A program made the position numbers and the translations under genes. The notes under the pieces were generated by a model. It was not told the DNA's origin and searched no databases. It worked only from the letters and a program-made list of their open reading frames with translations. A stretch of DNA of 64,000 nucleotides from Mallotus nudiflorus (taxonomy: Eukaryota > Streptophyta > Magnoliopsida > Malpighiales > Euphorbiaceae): the NCBI GenBank assembly GCA_947683625.1, contig CANTUR010000124.1:1302001-1366000 (forward strand). Direction: 5' to 3'. Below, one piece after another: positions 44,041-55,503 of this stretch (the stretch's first letter is position 1; the number at the start of each line of letters is the position of its first letter).

Positions 44041-46225
44041 ATGGTAAGTCAACATATTTTCATTGGTGATCACGCTTTTTTTTAGTTCTAATTTCCTTCT
44101 TTTTACTTTTAGCTTAACTTTTGTTTCGTATTTTTATTTTGTAAAATCGGCATTTTATGTCTTTTTTTTTCATTTTTTCTGTAATTTTTTACCTATTTAT
44201 TAATTTTGAGGTCATATTTAATTTAAATTTACTGTATGTATTTATTTGATTTATATATTTTAAAAAATTTAATTTTATATTTTAAATAACAATTTAAAAA
44301 AAATGTTTTGAAACTTACTATCATTTAGAATATAAAAATTAAGCTAATTAAACTAAAAATTATTCATAGTCTTCAGTAATTATTTTTTTATAATTATTTA
44401 GAAATTAGAAATTAAACTAATTAAACTAAAAATTATTCATGGTATTCAATAATTATTTTTCAATAAAAATAACAAAAAAATTATGAAATATATCAAAGAA
44501 ATCATTATTTTTATTATTTATAGTAATAAAAGTAAAAATTATATTTATGATCTTAATTTTATAATTATTGATGAAAAAACTGGAAAAAAACAACAAACAT
44601 CAACAAAAAATCAGCAACTGCAATTTTTTTGTTGTTTTTGTTGATCTTGTTATTTCAATTGTAGTTTTCAATTGTTTTTATTGTTTCTATTTGTTTATAT
44701 TTGTTGATTTTTTTTTAAAATAACAATAAAAATTATGAGATATATAAAAAAATTATTATTTTTATCATTAATACTAATAAAAGTAAAAATTTTATTTATA
44801 GTCTTAATTCTATAATTAATAATGAAAAAATAATTTAAACAATAATAAAAAATAGCAAAAATTAACAAAAATAAACAACAATCAACAATTGACAATCAAC
44901 AAAAATAAACAACAATAAACAATATCAACAAAAATCAACAACATAAATTTTGCTGATTTTTGTTGTTTTTCATTTTTGTTGTTGTTTCAGTTAGTTGATT
45001 TTTTTCAACTTTTTTTTTGTTGATGTTACAAATACATCACAAGGATTGTAAACTTATTATATATTAATTGATGATCAATAAGTATCAAATAATTTTAAAA
45101 AAAAATTAAAATATTTTAATAAATAAATTAAAGTAAAAAAAATAAAATTCTTATCTTTAAGAATATGAAAGGATAAAATTTTGTTTATTTATTGTTGTTA
45201 CAACAACTGAAGATATTTATTGTTTGGTTTAACAATAATTGAAGATATTTAGTTCATAATTATTCATTTGAAAAAAAAAAGGTTTTAAGAGACAAAAATA
45301 TTGAGCCAAAAAAAATATTGAGAATAAAATGAAGACAACACTTTAAAAATTAAAAAAAAAACATTGAGCAAAAAAAATTGAGAAAAAAATATAAAGATAT
45401 TAGAAAAAAAATGTTGATAAAAAAATATATATTACTATAAAATAGAAAAAAATGTTTAGCAAAAAAATGTTGAGAAAAAAATGAAAAACAGTTAAAAAAA
45501 TGTTAAGCAAAAAAATATTGAAAAAAAATAGAAGAAGATAGTAAAATAATATTGAGTAAAAAAGTGAAAATAATATTAAAAAATTGTTAAAAAAAGAAAA
45601 TAAATAAATTGTTGAAAAAAAAATCCTAAAAATAAGAATAGCAAGAGGAATAGACTATATTTAAAAGAAAAAAAGTTTTAAAAAAATAATTTTGAGGATC
45701 AACAGTTTTTTTTTTTTTTTAATTTTTTGTATATTTATGTAAAAACTCCTATATTTAAGTATGAGTAACGTGACTGATCAACCTGGATTCTTATATTGAT
45801 GGTGTTTAATGTTGTTAGCTTGTAGGCTTGGGCCTGTTTCTATCCAGTGCTAATGCTTACGTTGTTAAAAAAAAAAAAAAAAACATGGCCATTCTCATAG
45901 ATTTAAATCATCTAAGCTTAGGAATAATGGCCATTCTTAACAGGGAGAACAACATTTTTATTCATATAAGATGAGAATGTAATTATTTTATCTTAAATTA
46001 AGTATATTTTATACCAAAAAATAAAACTGTTAAATGCAAAAATATTCTCACTTATTTTGATTGTTCAAATATTTGTTGTAAACTAGGCTAATTTAAAGAA
46101 ATAAATTTTTCAAAAAAATATCTAATTCAAATATAATTAAATTCAACAGCTACTTGAAATCGGCTTTTTGCCAATTTGTTGCAAGAAAACAAAAAAATAA
46201 TTCAAGTTGTGGTTGTTACAAAAGA
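44041..46225. repeat. AT-rich region with duplicated blocks and decayed simple repeats
   Basis: A block with TTATTTTTATCATT-ATAATAAAAGTAAAAATT occurs near 44465-44580 and again near 44716-44830. A stretch near 44580-45010 is built from CAACAAAAATCAACAA and its complement. From about 45290 to 45620 the motif TTGAGAAAAAAATG with variants recurs many times. No domain is seen in any frame. Confidence 0.6.
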
Positions 46226-46349
46226 AATTCCAAATTTATTGGGTTTGAAACAAATTTCATGGGATCTATTCCTGTTGTATTGATTTGCTTCATCATCTTC
46301 TTTGCTTTTGTGTATGGCTATGCCATAAAACATTTAACTTCTAAACCAG
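46226..46349 (+). pseudogene. Relic of a PDR transporter last exon
   Basis: The frame reads FIGFETNFMGSIPVVLICF then IIFFAFVYGYAIKHLTSKPD. It parallels the C-terminus of the intact gene at 30888-31009 (FGFDPNFMGPVAGVLIAF then TVFFAFMFAFCIRFLNFQTR), including the final membrane segment. Upstream exons are absent and the normal stop is lost. It lies on the same strand as the truncated paralogue (31777-32721), so both are probably ends of one dead gene. Confidence 0.72.
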
Positions 46350-46482
46350 ATAGAGTAATGCTACCCAAAAAAAAAAAAACTTGTTTTTGTAATTACATGC
46401 TTCAAGCTTTGAGAGATGTATATGTGAATATAAAGAATGTTTTGGTTTAATAAATCTCAGGAAGTTCATTTTTATGTGATCT
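46350..46482. other. Spacer after the PDR relic
   Basis: Short AT-rich stretch leading to the minus-strand LTR. Nothing else seen. Confidence 0.5.
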
Positions 46483-49401
46483 TCTCACAACTTAAACTGC
46501 AAAGTTATAATCGGTGTTAGAATACGAAAATTTTTTTTAATTCAGAATTCGTAGCAAGTCTTAAAATAAAAATAAATACAATAATAACATAAAAATATAT
46601 TAGAATTAAAACTTTAATTAATATAAAATAAATTTTTATGTCATAATATAATAAAAATATCTTCATATATGATCTCTAATTAGTACAATACAATATTATC
46701 ATAATAACATTACTACTGCAGTAATTACTAAAATAAAAAAAAGATGAGATTTCAATATTTATATAAATCAGTTGGAGAGAAAAGAATTCAATGAATAGTA
46801 CTACGGGGAGGTCTGAAGTAGAATATTCTGAAAAAATATTGAGAAGAGTCAGACATCACTGAGTGAATTATTATAATATATATACAACTAAGAATCAGTA
46901 TAATATATATGTATATATATACACACACACATATACATGCATTTCATACAAATGTAAAAATTCATTTTTGTTACATAATTATAGATGCAAAAAAGTTCTA
47001 GGGTGAAGGATCGGAACATAACCTTAAAATATTATACAATCTCGATCACTGAACCTCACTAGCCAATAGACTTACTTAATTTCAAAATATTTTTATTTTT
47101 TATTTTTTTGAACAATAGACTGATCTCGAGACACTAAGTCAACTGATCTCTTGCAGTCTTACTGTCGGCATGATTAGCACCGAGACACTAAATCAACCGA
47201 AATCCCGCAATCACACCACTCACTCACAGCAAACCTCAATAATTAATTAATAAAGTTTCACATCAATATTTTCATAATATCAATCCTAAAAATCTAACGC
47301 ATTGGTGTACACGCAGTTCTAATGTAGCTCATTAGGTAGCACGTTCTACTATTATTCTTCAAATATTTCTTATAATTATTAAAAATAATAAAATATCTAA
47401 TTTAAACATGGTAGCATCCATTTTCAAGGCAATATACAAAATATATACCAAAACATTGATATAAACATTTAATAAACTAAACCATACTTAAATTTACATT
47501 ATTAAAATATGGATGCTCCCAAATATTTATTATACGTGCAATGCATATATATGATAATAACTTACAGTTGTGCGCTCCTCTAAAAAGACTAGACTAGTTT
47601 GATCTGATAGGTATCTGTCTCGGCACAACAATAGAAAAATAAATAAATAATAATATTATAAGAATTGAAATCCTGATTTATACTTCTAAGAATTTTAAAA
47701 AACGACTTGATCTAGTACACAATTCGAAAAAAATTAAAAATTCAGGATCAACCCGATGTTACATTTTATGAGAATTCTACCGAAAATTTGACAAAATCTT
47801 CTCTGTAAAATGAACGTCTCTCTACTAAAAGTAGAGTGAATCCTGCATGCAAACACACTTTAATATTCACAAATGCTCAACTTCTCGGGTTAGACTTACA
47901 AACTACATAAATTGCCCAACAGAAAATCAATATACACAAAAATCAATAATTTAATAATAAATAATAAAAATCACTAAAATCCATAAAAATCAATAAAATA
48001 CCACAATACAATTTATTTAAATAACAAAAACATTAAAGATAATTTATTTTCAAATTAATTACTAAAATCTCAAATATAAATAAATAATATTACTAAAATT
48101 CATTTTTCAAATATTCAAAATTAAATAGCATAATTTACAAATAATTATTTAAATTACCCTATCATATAATAAAAATAGCTAAAAATCCAATAAATCCTAA
48201 AAATAATAAATAAAAATATTATTTAAATATATTTTTGAAAATTATTATTAATTAGCTAAAAGTAGTAAATAATCCATAAAAATTATTTTAATACTATTTT
48301 TTACTCCAAAATTATCCAAAACATACTAATTAACAATAATTTCTATTAAAATACAAAATTTATTAATTTATACAAATTTTTCTAAAAATTCAATTTTTAC
48401 ATAAACTTTCAAAAATTCATAATAAATAATCGGAACATAATTTCAATAAATTTTCTTAATAAAACATGCTTAAAATAGCTAGTAGAATTTATTAAAAATA
48501 AAAAGCATTTTGCAAGCCGGGACAGTCCGTGAACAATACACAAGCTCAGAATAGTGCTCAAAATTCAACTATCTCCAAAATCAATTTTAAATATGTTTTT
48601 GGAAAGCTTACAACTCCAATTTAACTAATCTAAAGTCAATTTCACATAATTCAACCCAATTGAACTCAAAATCAACAAAATACAATATGAATCCTAGAAT
48701 GAATTCATCAAAATTGAAGCTCAATTTGATGTTAATAGGGGGAATAACCTTGGGGAAAACAAAGCTCAAGAAACGAGCTTCCAATCAACACCAATCACGC
48801 CCACTGTCGTTGCCGGAAACGTCATCGACATGCCTTGGATGGTGTCAGTACTGAGAGGGAAAGAGGAAGAAGGAGGCGGAAGGAAGGAAAAAGGAAGCGA
48901 TAGTGAGCTGGGGAGTAGCAATCGGCGATGGCATGGGTGGCTGGTGGTGACACTATATGTTTCTGCAAAACGCAAAAAGGAGAGGAAGAAAAAGGCAAAA
49001 GGGAAAGAAGAGGGGGAAAGGAAGGAAAGAGGGGGAAAAAAGTTTTGTTTATATATATATATATATAGGAAAACGACAAAATAGCATTAAAATAATATTT
49101 TTAAATTAAATATTCACTTTTGTAATTAAATTTACCCCAAATATTAAAATATACTAAATTAACACTATTCACAATTAATAACAATAAAAATATTATTAAA
49201 TAAATAAATAATATATAACAATAAATTAAACTTTTAAATCTCAATTTAATATTAATACCATAATAAATTAAAATTAATTCCAACATTGTAATTTAATTAA
49301 ATTACACAAAATAATCATAATATATAAAAATTCAAAATATTTATTAACACTGCATATCTAAAAATTAATTTAATAATTTATAAAAATATTGGGTTATAAC
49401 A
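46483..49401 (-). mobile_element. Solo LTR of the 2.9-kb Gypsy LTR family, minus strand
   Basis: The right end GGTTATAACA (49392-49401) is the reverse complement of the family start TGTTATAACC. The left end TCTCACAAC near 46483 matches the family end GTTGTGACA with one change. Inside, reverse complements of family blocks are clear: the 54-bp repeat near 47117-47225 and the AAAATGTGACATCGGG-type block near 47745. The length of 2919 bp agrees with the 2.9 kb of the nearby Gypsy 5' LTR. Flanks GATCT and AACCT are only similar. The ORFs at 48640-49084 are part of this LTR. Confidence 0.8.
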
Positions 49402-49407
49402 AACCTT

Positions 49408-49461
<54 letters not shown>

Positions 49462-49608
49462 AATTACTTGTTTCACACGTAAACGCAAAATTTATTTGAC
49501 TCGTGATCTATAGTAAATAAACAATTAAGCATATTATTATTATTAAATAAAAGTAATTTTATAATATTAATTTTTTTTTATTATTAAAAAATGCATCCCT
49601 AAATAAAT
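49402..49608. repeat. Spacer with a TA microsatellite
   Basis: About 21 TA repeats lie at roughly 49414-49458, between the minus-strand solo LTR and the plus-strand Gypsy 5' LTR. The rest is AT-rich without features. Confidence 0.8.
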
Positions 49609-49848
49609 TGTTATAACCTGATATTTACAAATTATTAAATTGATTTTGAGATGTGCAATGTTAATAAATATTTTAAATTTTTATATATTATAATTATTGT
49701 GTGTAATTTAATTTTAGTGTTGCATATTATTATTTATTTATCTATTAATATTATTATTGTTATTGTTGTGAATAGTATTAATTTATTTTAACATAAATAT
49801 TTTAATATGTAGTGGAGGAATTAATTTGAAAGTTATTATGTATTTAAA

Positions 49849-49886
<38 letters not shown>

Positions 49887-50124
49887 GTGTATTTTGTCTT
49901 TTTCCCAATTAATAAATAAAAAAGGCAGAATCAATTTATTTCGGGTTTTCTTCCCTTCTCCTTCTTTTTTCTTTTTTTTTTCTTCTTCTTCTTCTGGATT
50001 CTACGCCATTGAGCCTCCGCCAGCCACCACCAAGCTTCATCAACTTTACCTCCTTCTCCCCTTCACTTCTCGCCAATGCCAACTAGCTCCCTCCTCGTCG
50101 TTGCTTGTCGATCAGTAACAATAC
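49609..50124 (+). repeat. Gypsy 5' LTR, left part (with left target copy AATAC)
   Basis: It matches 62356-62890 of the 3' LTR, starting TGTTATAACC. A TTA/ATT microsatellite lies near 49850-49883. It breaks at AATAC (50120-50124), where a related LTR was inserted. The ORF 49885-50118 is a CT-rich LTR segment, with a counterpart at 62635 in the 3' LTR, and is not a gene. Confidence 0.82.
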
Positions 50125-52411
50125 TATAATAACCCTTGTTTTTAAATTATTTTAATATAAAATGAGATATGCAATATTAATAAATTTAAAAGTTATATTT
50201 AATTATTTTACTATTTAGTGATTAATCGTTATTATTTTATGTTTAATTATATTTTCTACGTAAATATTTTATTTTGGAAACTTATTATTTTAAACAATTA
50301 ATTTACATTATTGATGTTTATTATTTGGATAGTATTATTTTAATAATATTAATTTATGTACATTATTATTTTTATCAACTTAAATTATTTATTTTATTTG
50401 TACTATTGATATTATTATTATTTATCATTTATTGTTATTTTATGTATAAATATTAATATATGATTGTGTATATGTGTTTGTATATGTAAATATGTGTGTG
50501 TGTTTATATATATATATATACACACACACACACGTACAAAAACGTGAAGAAGAATAAGAAAACTTATCGTAAAACCTTCCTTCCCCGCATACATCTGATT
50601 CTTCCCTAGTCAGTGTGCCTCCATCACTTCTGGCCGGCCACCAACTCCTTCCAGGCTCGCTGCCTTCTTCTTCTTCCTCTCCTCCAGTCGCCGGCAGCTA
50701 CAAAACGACGGAAATAGAGCAACGACAACAACTTTATTTTTTCCGACCATTCTTGATTCCAACCACCATTTTGCACATTTCTGATTTCTATCAACTCCCT
50801 GAGCTCCAATGAAGTTGATTCTAAGCTCTGTTTGAGCTTAAACCCAATCGTTTGTCAGTTTTCTCAATTTTTTGGTTTTAAGCTTTTATATTTTTTATTT
50901 TTTTGAGTTGATTTTTGGTTGATTTATGCAAACTCCCTTAACAAATGTTGATTCTATTAGCTTAATCTCCATGAATTTTTTTTTTTGAATTTTTGGAATT
51001 TATTTTATTTTTTGTGAATTTTTGAATATTTTATTATTATTTATTTAATTTTCATAAATTAATTTATTAAATTATAAAATTCGTTGATTTGGTGTTATAT
51101 TAGGTTGTTATTACTTTTAGTGTTGAGAAATTAATTTTTGTGAATATTATATAATTTATAGTAATATTTTTTTTTATGTAAATATTGGATTATTAAGTTA
51201 AATATATATTTTTGTTGAAATTATTGGTTAAATATGTGTTTTAGATAATATTATTATTATATATGTTGATAAAATAATTTTAATGATTTTATTGAATTTT
51301 TTAGGAAATTATTTTGTTATTATGTATATTTTGAAATTAATAGGGTAATTGTGTAATTTTGTTAAAATTATAGTTAAATATTATGTTTTAATTAGTTTTA
51401 GAATTATTTAAGGTATTAAAATTATTTTTATAAATTAATTACTATTTTTAACTAATTAATACTAATTTTTGAAAAATTATTTTCAAATAATATATTATTT
51501 ACTAAATTGGTAATTAAATGGGTTTTTAATTAATTTAAATATGCATATAGGCTATTTATGCTATTTGAATATATGAAGTGAATTTTCACTATTTTATATT
51601 GAATTATCGAGAAATTTAATTTTTAATAATATTATATTATTATTTTGGGATATTTACTTAATTATTGCGAAAATAATTATATTTAGTGTTTTAATGTCAA
51701 ATATGCTATATGTTGCTATTTTGTGGAATTTATTGGTTTTTAATAAATTTATTATATTATTTGTATTTTTAGTGGAATTGTGGACTTCGGTTGGGAATTT
51801 TGTAGTTCAGGATCCCAGTCGAAGGTGTTGAGTGTTCTGTATTTAGAAGTGTGTTTTTCCTATAGGATCGACTCTACAGAGATATCCATTTTATAAAGGA
51901 AGCTCTGCCAAATTTTTGGTAGAATTATCGTAAAACGTGACATCAGGTCACTCCTGAAATTCTGTGTCTGTCTGTGTTCCATATTCTTAGATTGAGTCTC
52001 TCTAGAAGTTTAAGTTAGAATTATTCTGATTTTATTATCATTTTATTGTTTAGTTGCGTCAAAACCAAGGCCTAGTAAATCGGGCCCATTGAACCAGTCT
52101 CGAGGAGCGCAAACTTGTGAGTTGTTATTTTATATATACATCACACTTAGGTTGCATGTTTTAGAATATATATGTTTTGAATTGTATTTATTCATAAATT
52201 GTTTTATTGAATGTTCAGTATATTTTAGGTATATTTTTAGAATATTTAGTTATATTTCTAAATAAATGTATGTTATACTATTAATTTATACCTAAATTGT
52301 TTTTAAGTATATTGTTGGTTTATTTTTAGTATATTTCATGGTTGATTTGAATTTATTTGACATATATATACTCGAAATATACTTAATTTAGTAGACATAT
52401 TTCTGGTATAT

Positions 52412-54437
52412 TGTAAGCACCCAATTTTGGGGATGCAATTGTGCACAATTGCCACGTAAGCCCCTATGATGAAATTCATTCAAAAATTGAACTTGGTTGT
52501 CAATTTTCCTGGACTTTAAGGACTAAATTGCAATGTTTTTTAGGATTTGATTGCAAATAAGTCAATTTTTCAAGGGTCTTATGGTAATTAAAAGTTAAAA
52601 AAAAATTTAGGATCGGCATTACACAATGTCGACCTGCATTATACAATGTCGGTCGGCATTGCACAGTGCCGGCGTGCAATAAGTCCCTTTTATTTATTTT
52701 TCGCATATTTTTTCTTTTTTTATCGATTTTTTCAATGTTTTGATTGGTTGAAAATTCAAATTTTATCTTTATGATTATCTGATAAGGCTTTTTTAAATGC
52801 ACAAGGTTTTTTTAAAATAAAAAACAAACACTATCTGATCATCAGATGAGTCCATTCCTCCTTTGGAAGAAGTCAGTATGCGCAGACTCTGCATTTAAAA
52901 GCAGAGTCTGTATGCGTGCGGAAGAAAAAAAAGAAATTTTTTTATAGAGACGGAGGAACTGAGAGAAACTCACACATCCGTAGATAATTTTTATAGTTCA
53001 TTTAACAAAGATGATCCAACGTTTTTTAGTCCTAGTCCAAAATCAAATCAATATTGAGTCAATTTCAACGATGATAATCACAATCTAAGGGGCTATCTCA
53101 AACCATATGCACAACATTCTTTTTTTTTTTTCCTTATTCTCTTCTCTTCTCTTCTTGTAAACCTTTTTTTTTATTTTTATTTCGTTATTGTTTTCTTATT
53201 TCATTACTAATCTAATTTTTTTTGTGTTTTTGTTTGATGCTCGATTGTGGATTGAAGAGGAAATAGTCTAAAATCCAAGAGTTGAACAGAAGATCCATGG
53301 AATGTCATGGATGAACCTGTATTATTTTTTCAATAGTTCTTAGGTTTTTTTTCCATTTTTGGTGTTTTGTGTAGTTATTTTAATTTCTGGATGTATAATC
53401 ATTTAATTTTAATTTTGTACGTAGTTTGTAATAGCCCCAGTTGTGGGAATAGTGAAAAATTTACTTTTTTGTACTTTAAAATTAATTAGTAATTAGGTTC
53501 AATCGGGTAAAAAAATCAATGGTAGTAGTAGCTTAAATTAGGGTTTGCATGTAATTAATTTAGGGTTTTTTTTAGAAAATCATTGTAATGTTTATTTGAT
53601 CCATTTTTTGTGTTTTATTTGTTTTGGGCTTATTTTTTATGTTTTTATCCTTTTAGTCCCCAAGCCCACGTTTAGGTCTAACCCACTTAATAAATAGGCT
53701 TAAAAATGATTTAGGTTTTTAAATAATTAAAATCAATTTAGGTCCATTAGGTTAATTAGATTTTAGGCCCACTTAGTTAATTAAAACTTGTTTAGACTTA
53801 GCTCAACCCACTTAATTGCATTTCTTTTAAAATAAATAGACCTAGGCCCACATTTCACTTAAAATAAGATCAATTTAGACTTTGGCTTATTAATTTGATT
53901 TTCCTTTAAAATTGAATAGACTTAAGCCCATTCCTTAGACAAATTAAAATAAACATATATAGGCTGACTAATTAATGTAGGCCCATATATAGTCCATTTC
54001 TCATTTGTAAATAATATGTAGACTTAGCTAACTTATAAAATAAAATTAACATAGTTTAGACATAGGGACATTGCCTTTTTATACATTTTTACTTGTAATT
54101 TTATTGACTTGTTGCCTTTTGGGTTAGATGGATATTAATTAGGGTTTAATAAAATTACATGTAATTAGAGGATGAAATAATCATTTATAAAATTATTCTA
54201 AAAGAACATGAGACTAAGAGAAGTTGGTATTCCATATCCAAAATCTCCTAGTTGTGGTGCTAGCTTTCTTTTAGAGAATCGAGTACCACCTTTTCGATTT
54301 GTCCCAGTTATTACCCTGGGTGGCGACTCCTCATCTCCACGCCATGTCTTTGTGACAGTGGTTAGTGTGTTCTCTAAGGCCCTGAGCCTAAACAGTGTTG
54401 TGGTTGCTAAAATCTTAGACGCGCGCTAAACCCCGCC

Positions 54438-54444
<7 letters not shown>
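52412..54444 (+). mobile_element. Tat/Ogre-type solo LTR, same family as elements A and B
   Basis: It begins TGTAAGCACCCAATTTTGGG and ends CCCCGCCGTCTATA, matching the minus-strand ends of the LTRs at 7672-9790. The flanking TATAT on both sides (52407-52411 and 54445-54449) is a fitting 5-bp duplication, though low in complexity. Its 3' part (54208-54429) encodes the same ORF-like stretch as 7914-7687. The 2033-bp length agrees with the other LTRs. Confidence 0.87.

Positions 54445-54487
<43 letters not shown>
54441..54487. repeat. TA microsatellite at the solo LTR right end
   Basis: About 23 TA units directly follow CCGCCGTC. They include the last LTR bases and the target copy, so the insertion sat in, or seeded, a TA run. 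Confidence 0.85.
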
Positions 54488-54489
<2 letters not shown>

Positions 54490-54710
54490 TATTTTGTTAT
54501 TATGAATGACATTATGCATTATTTATTTTCCTCTATGAATGTTTTATTTAAATGAAGGATATCGATAGAACATGCTAATTAATAGGCAGCACTATGACCG
54601 TGTACATATTGGTCCGATAGATTTAGGGTTGAGTGAGAATTGCTTGTGGTAATTATTATCCGATTGAATGATTGATTTGATTGAGATGTGATATGATTAA
54701 TAGTATGGTT

Positions 54711-54870
54711 GCTGGAGCTCGATCGACCTAGTGTCTCGAGGCCAATCACACTGATAGTTAAACTGCTGGAGCTCGGTCGACCTAGTGTCTTGGGGCCAAT
54801 CACACTGATAGTCAAACTACTGGAGCTTGATTGACTTAGTGTCTCAAGGCTAGTCTACTATCCATATGGA
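54711..54870. repeat. Three-unit 54-bp repeat in the nested LTR
   Basis: The unit starts with GGAGCTCGATCGACCTAGTG and continues through a GGCCAATCACACTGATAGT block. Units begin near 54711, 54765 and 54818. Two units of the same repeat lie in the surrounding Gypsy LTR at 57146-57240, and reverse-complement units at 47117-47225 in the minus-strand solo LTR. Confidence 0.8.
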
Positions 54871-55503
54871 ATAAGTGAATTGATTTAGAATTAAGTGAGC
54901 TTGTATGGCTAGAGTGATGTTATTGTTGATTAAGGTTGTGATTAACTAGGGTTTTATTTGATCCTTCATAAACTTATGTTTTTCAATATTATTATATAAA
55001 GTGATTTTCAACATCTATGTGAAATGATTATATATATATTTATTATATATAAATAATTGATTGCATTTGGCATTAGGAAATTCATGTATAAATATTATAA
55101 CAATTCACTCAATGAGGTCTGACTCCCCTCAGTTGATTTTTCAGGAGATTCTTCTTCTTCGGACCTCAACAATAGGTCTACCCACTGGATTTCTTAAGTC
55201 CTGGCTTGTTTATGTAAACTACTTAATTTATTTGTACTCTGGAAAACTATAGTAGTGAGTTGTATTTTGTACTTATTATTTGATGGTTGTGAATTCAGAG
55301 ACCTTTCTCTGAATATTGTATTAATATTTTTTATTTTATGATATGACAGAAAGTTTATTTTTAATATATTGGTTTGAGATTTTAATTATGGTGCATATTT
55401 TATTTTAATTATTGCATGCTTTTATTCTTTTAAGACTTGCCCCAAATTCGAAAGAATTCTCGTTTCCTAGCGCCGATCATGACTCCCGGTTTGAGTTGTG
55501 ACA

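Larger units (their letters stand above)
50125..55503 (+). mobile_element. Related solo LTR nested in the Gypsy 5' LTR
   Basis: It runs from TATAATAACCC to GAGTTGTGACA. Without its own nested insertion (52412-54444 plus 5 bp) it is about 3.34 kb. It resembles the surrounding LTR family in order and content (start block, CT-rich block, the 54-bp repeat array, terminal TTGTGACA) but is clearly diverged. Flanks AATAC (50120-50124) and AACGC (55504-55508) differ only by two transitions at a CG pair, as expected if a 5-bp duplication AACGC later lost its CG. No internal element region is present, so it is a solo LTR. Confidence 0.75.

Noticed and set aside
48640..49084. Overlapping ORFs on both strands, 64-85 codons
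   Set aside because: They lie in the CT-rich block of a solo LTR. Similar low-complexity ORFs occur at 49885 and 62635 in the sister LTRs.
54208..54429. A host gene encoding a 73-residue protein
   Set aside because: It is inside a Tat solo LTR and has a matching stretch in the LTR of element B, so it is LTR sequence.
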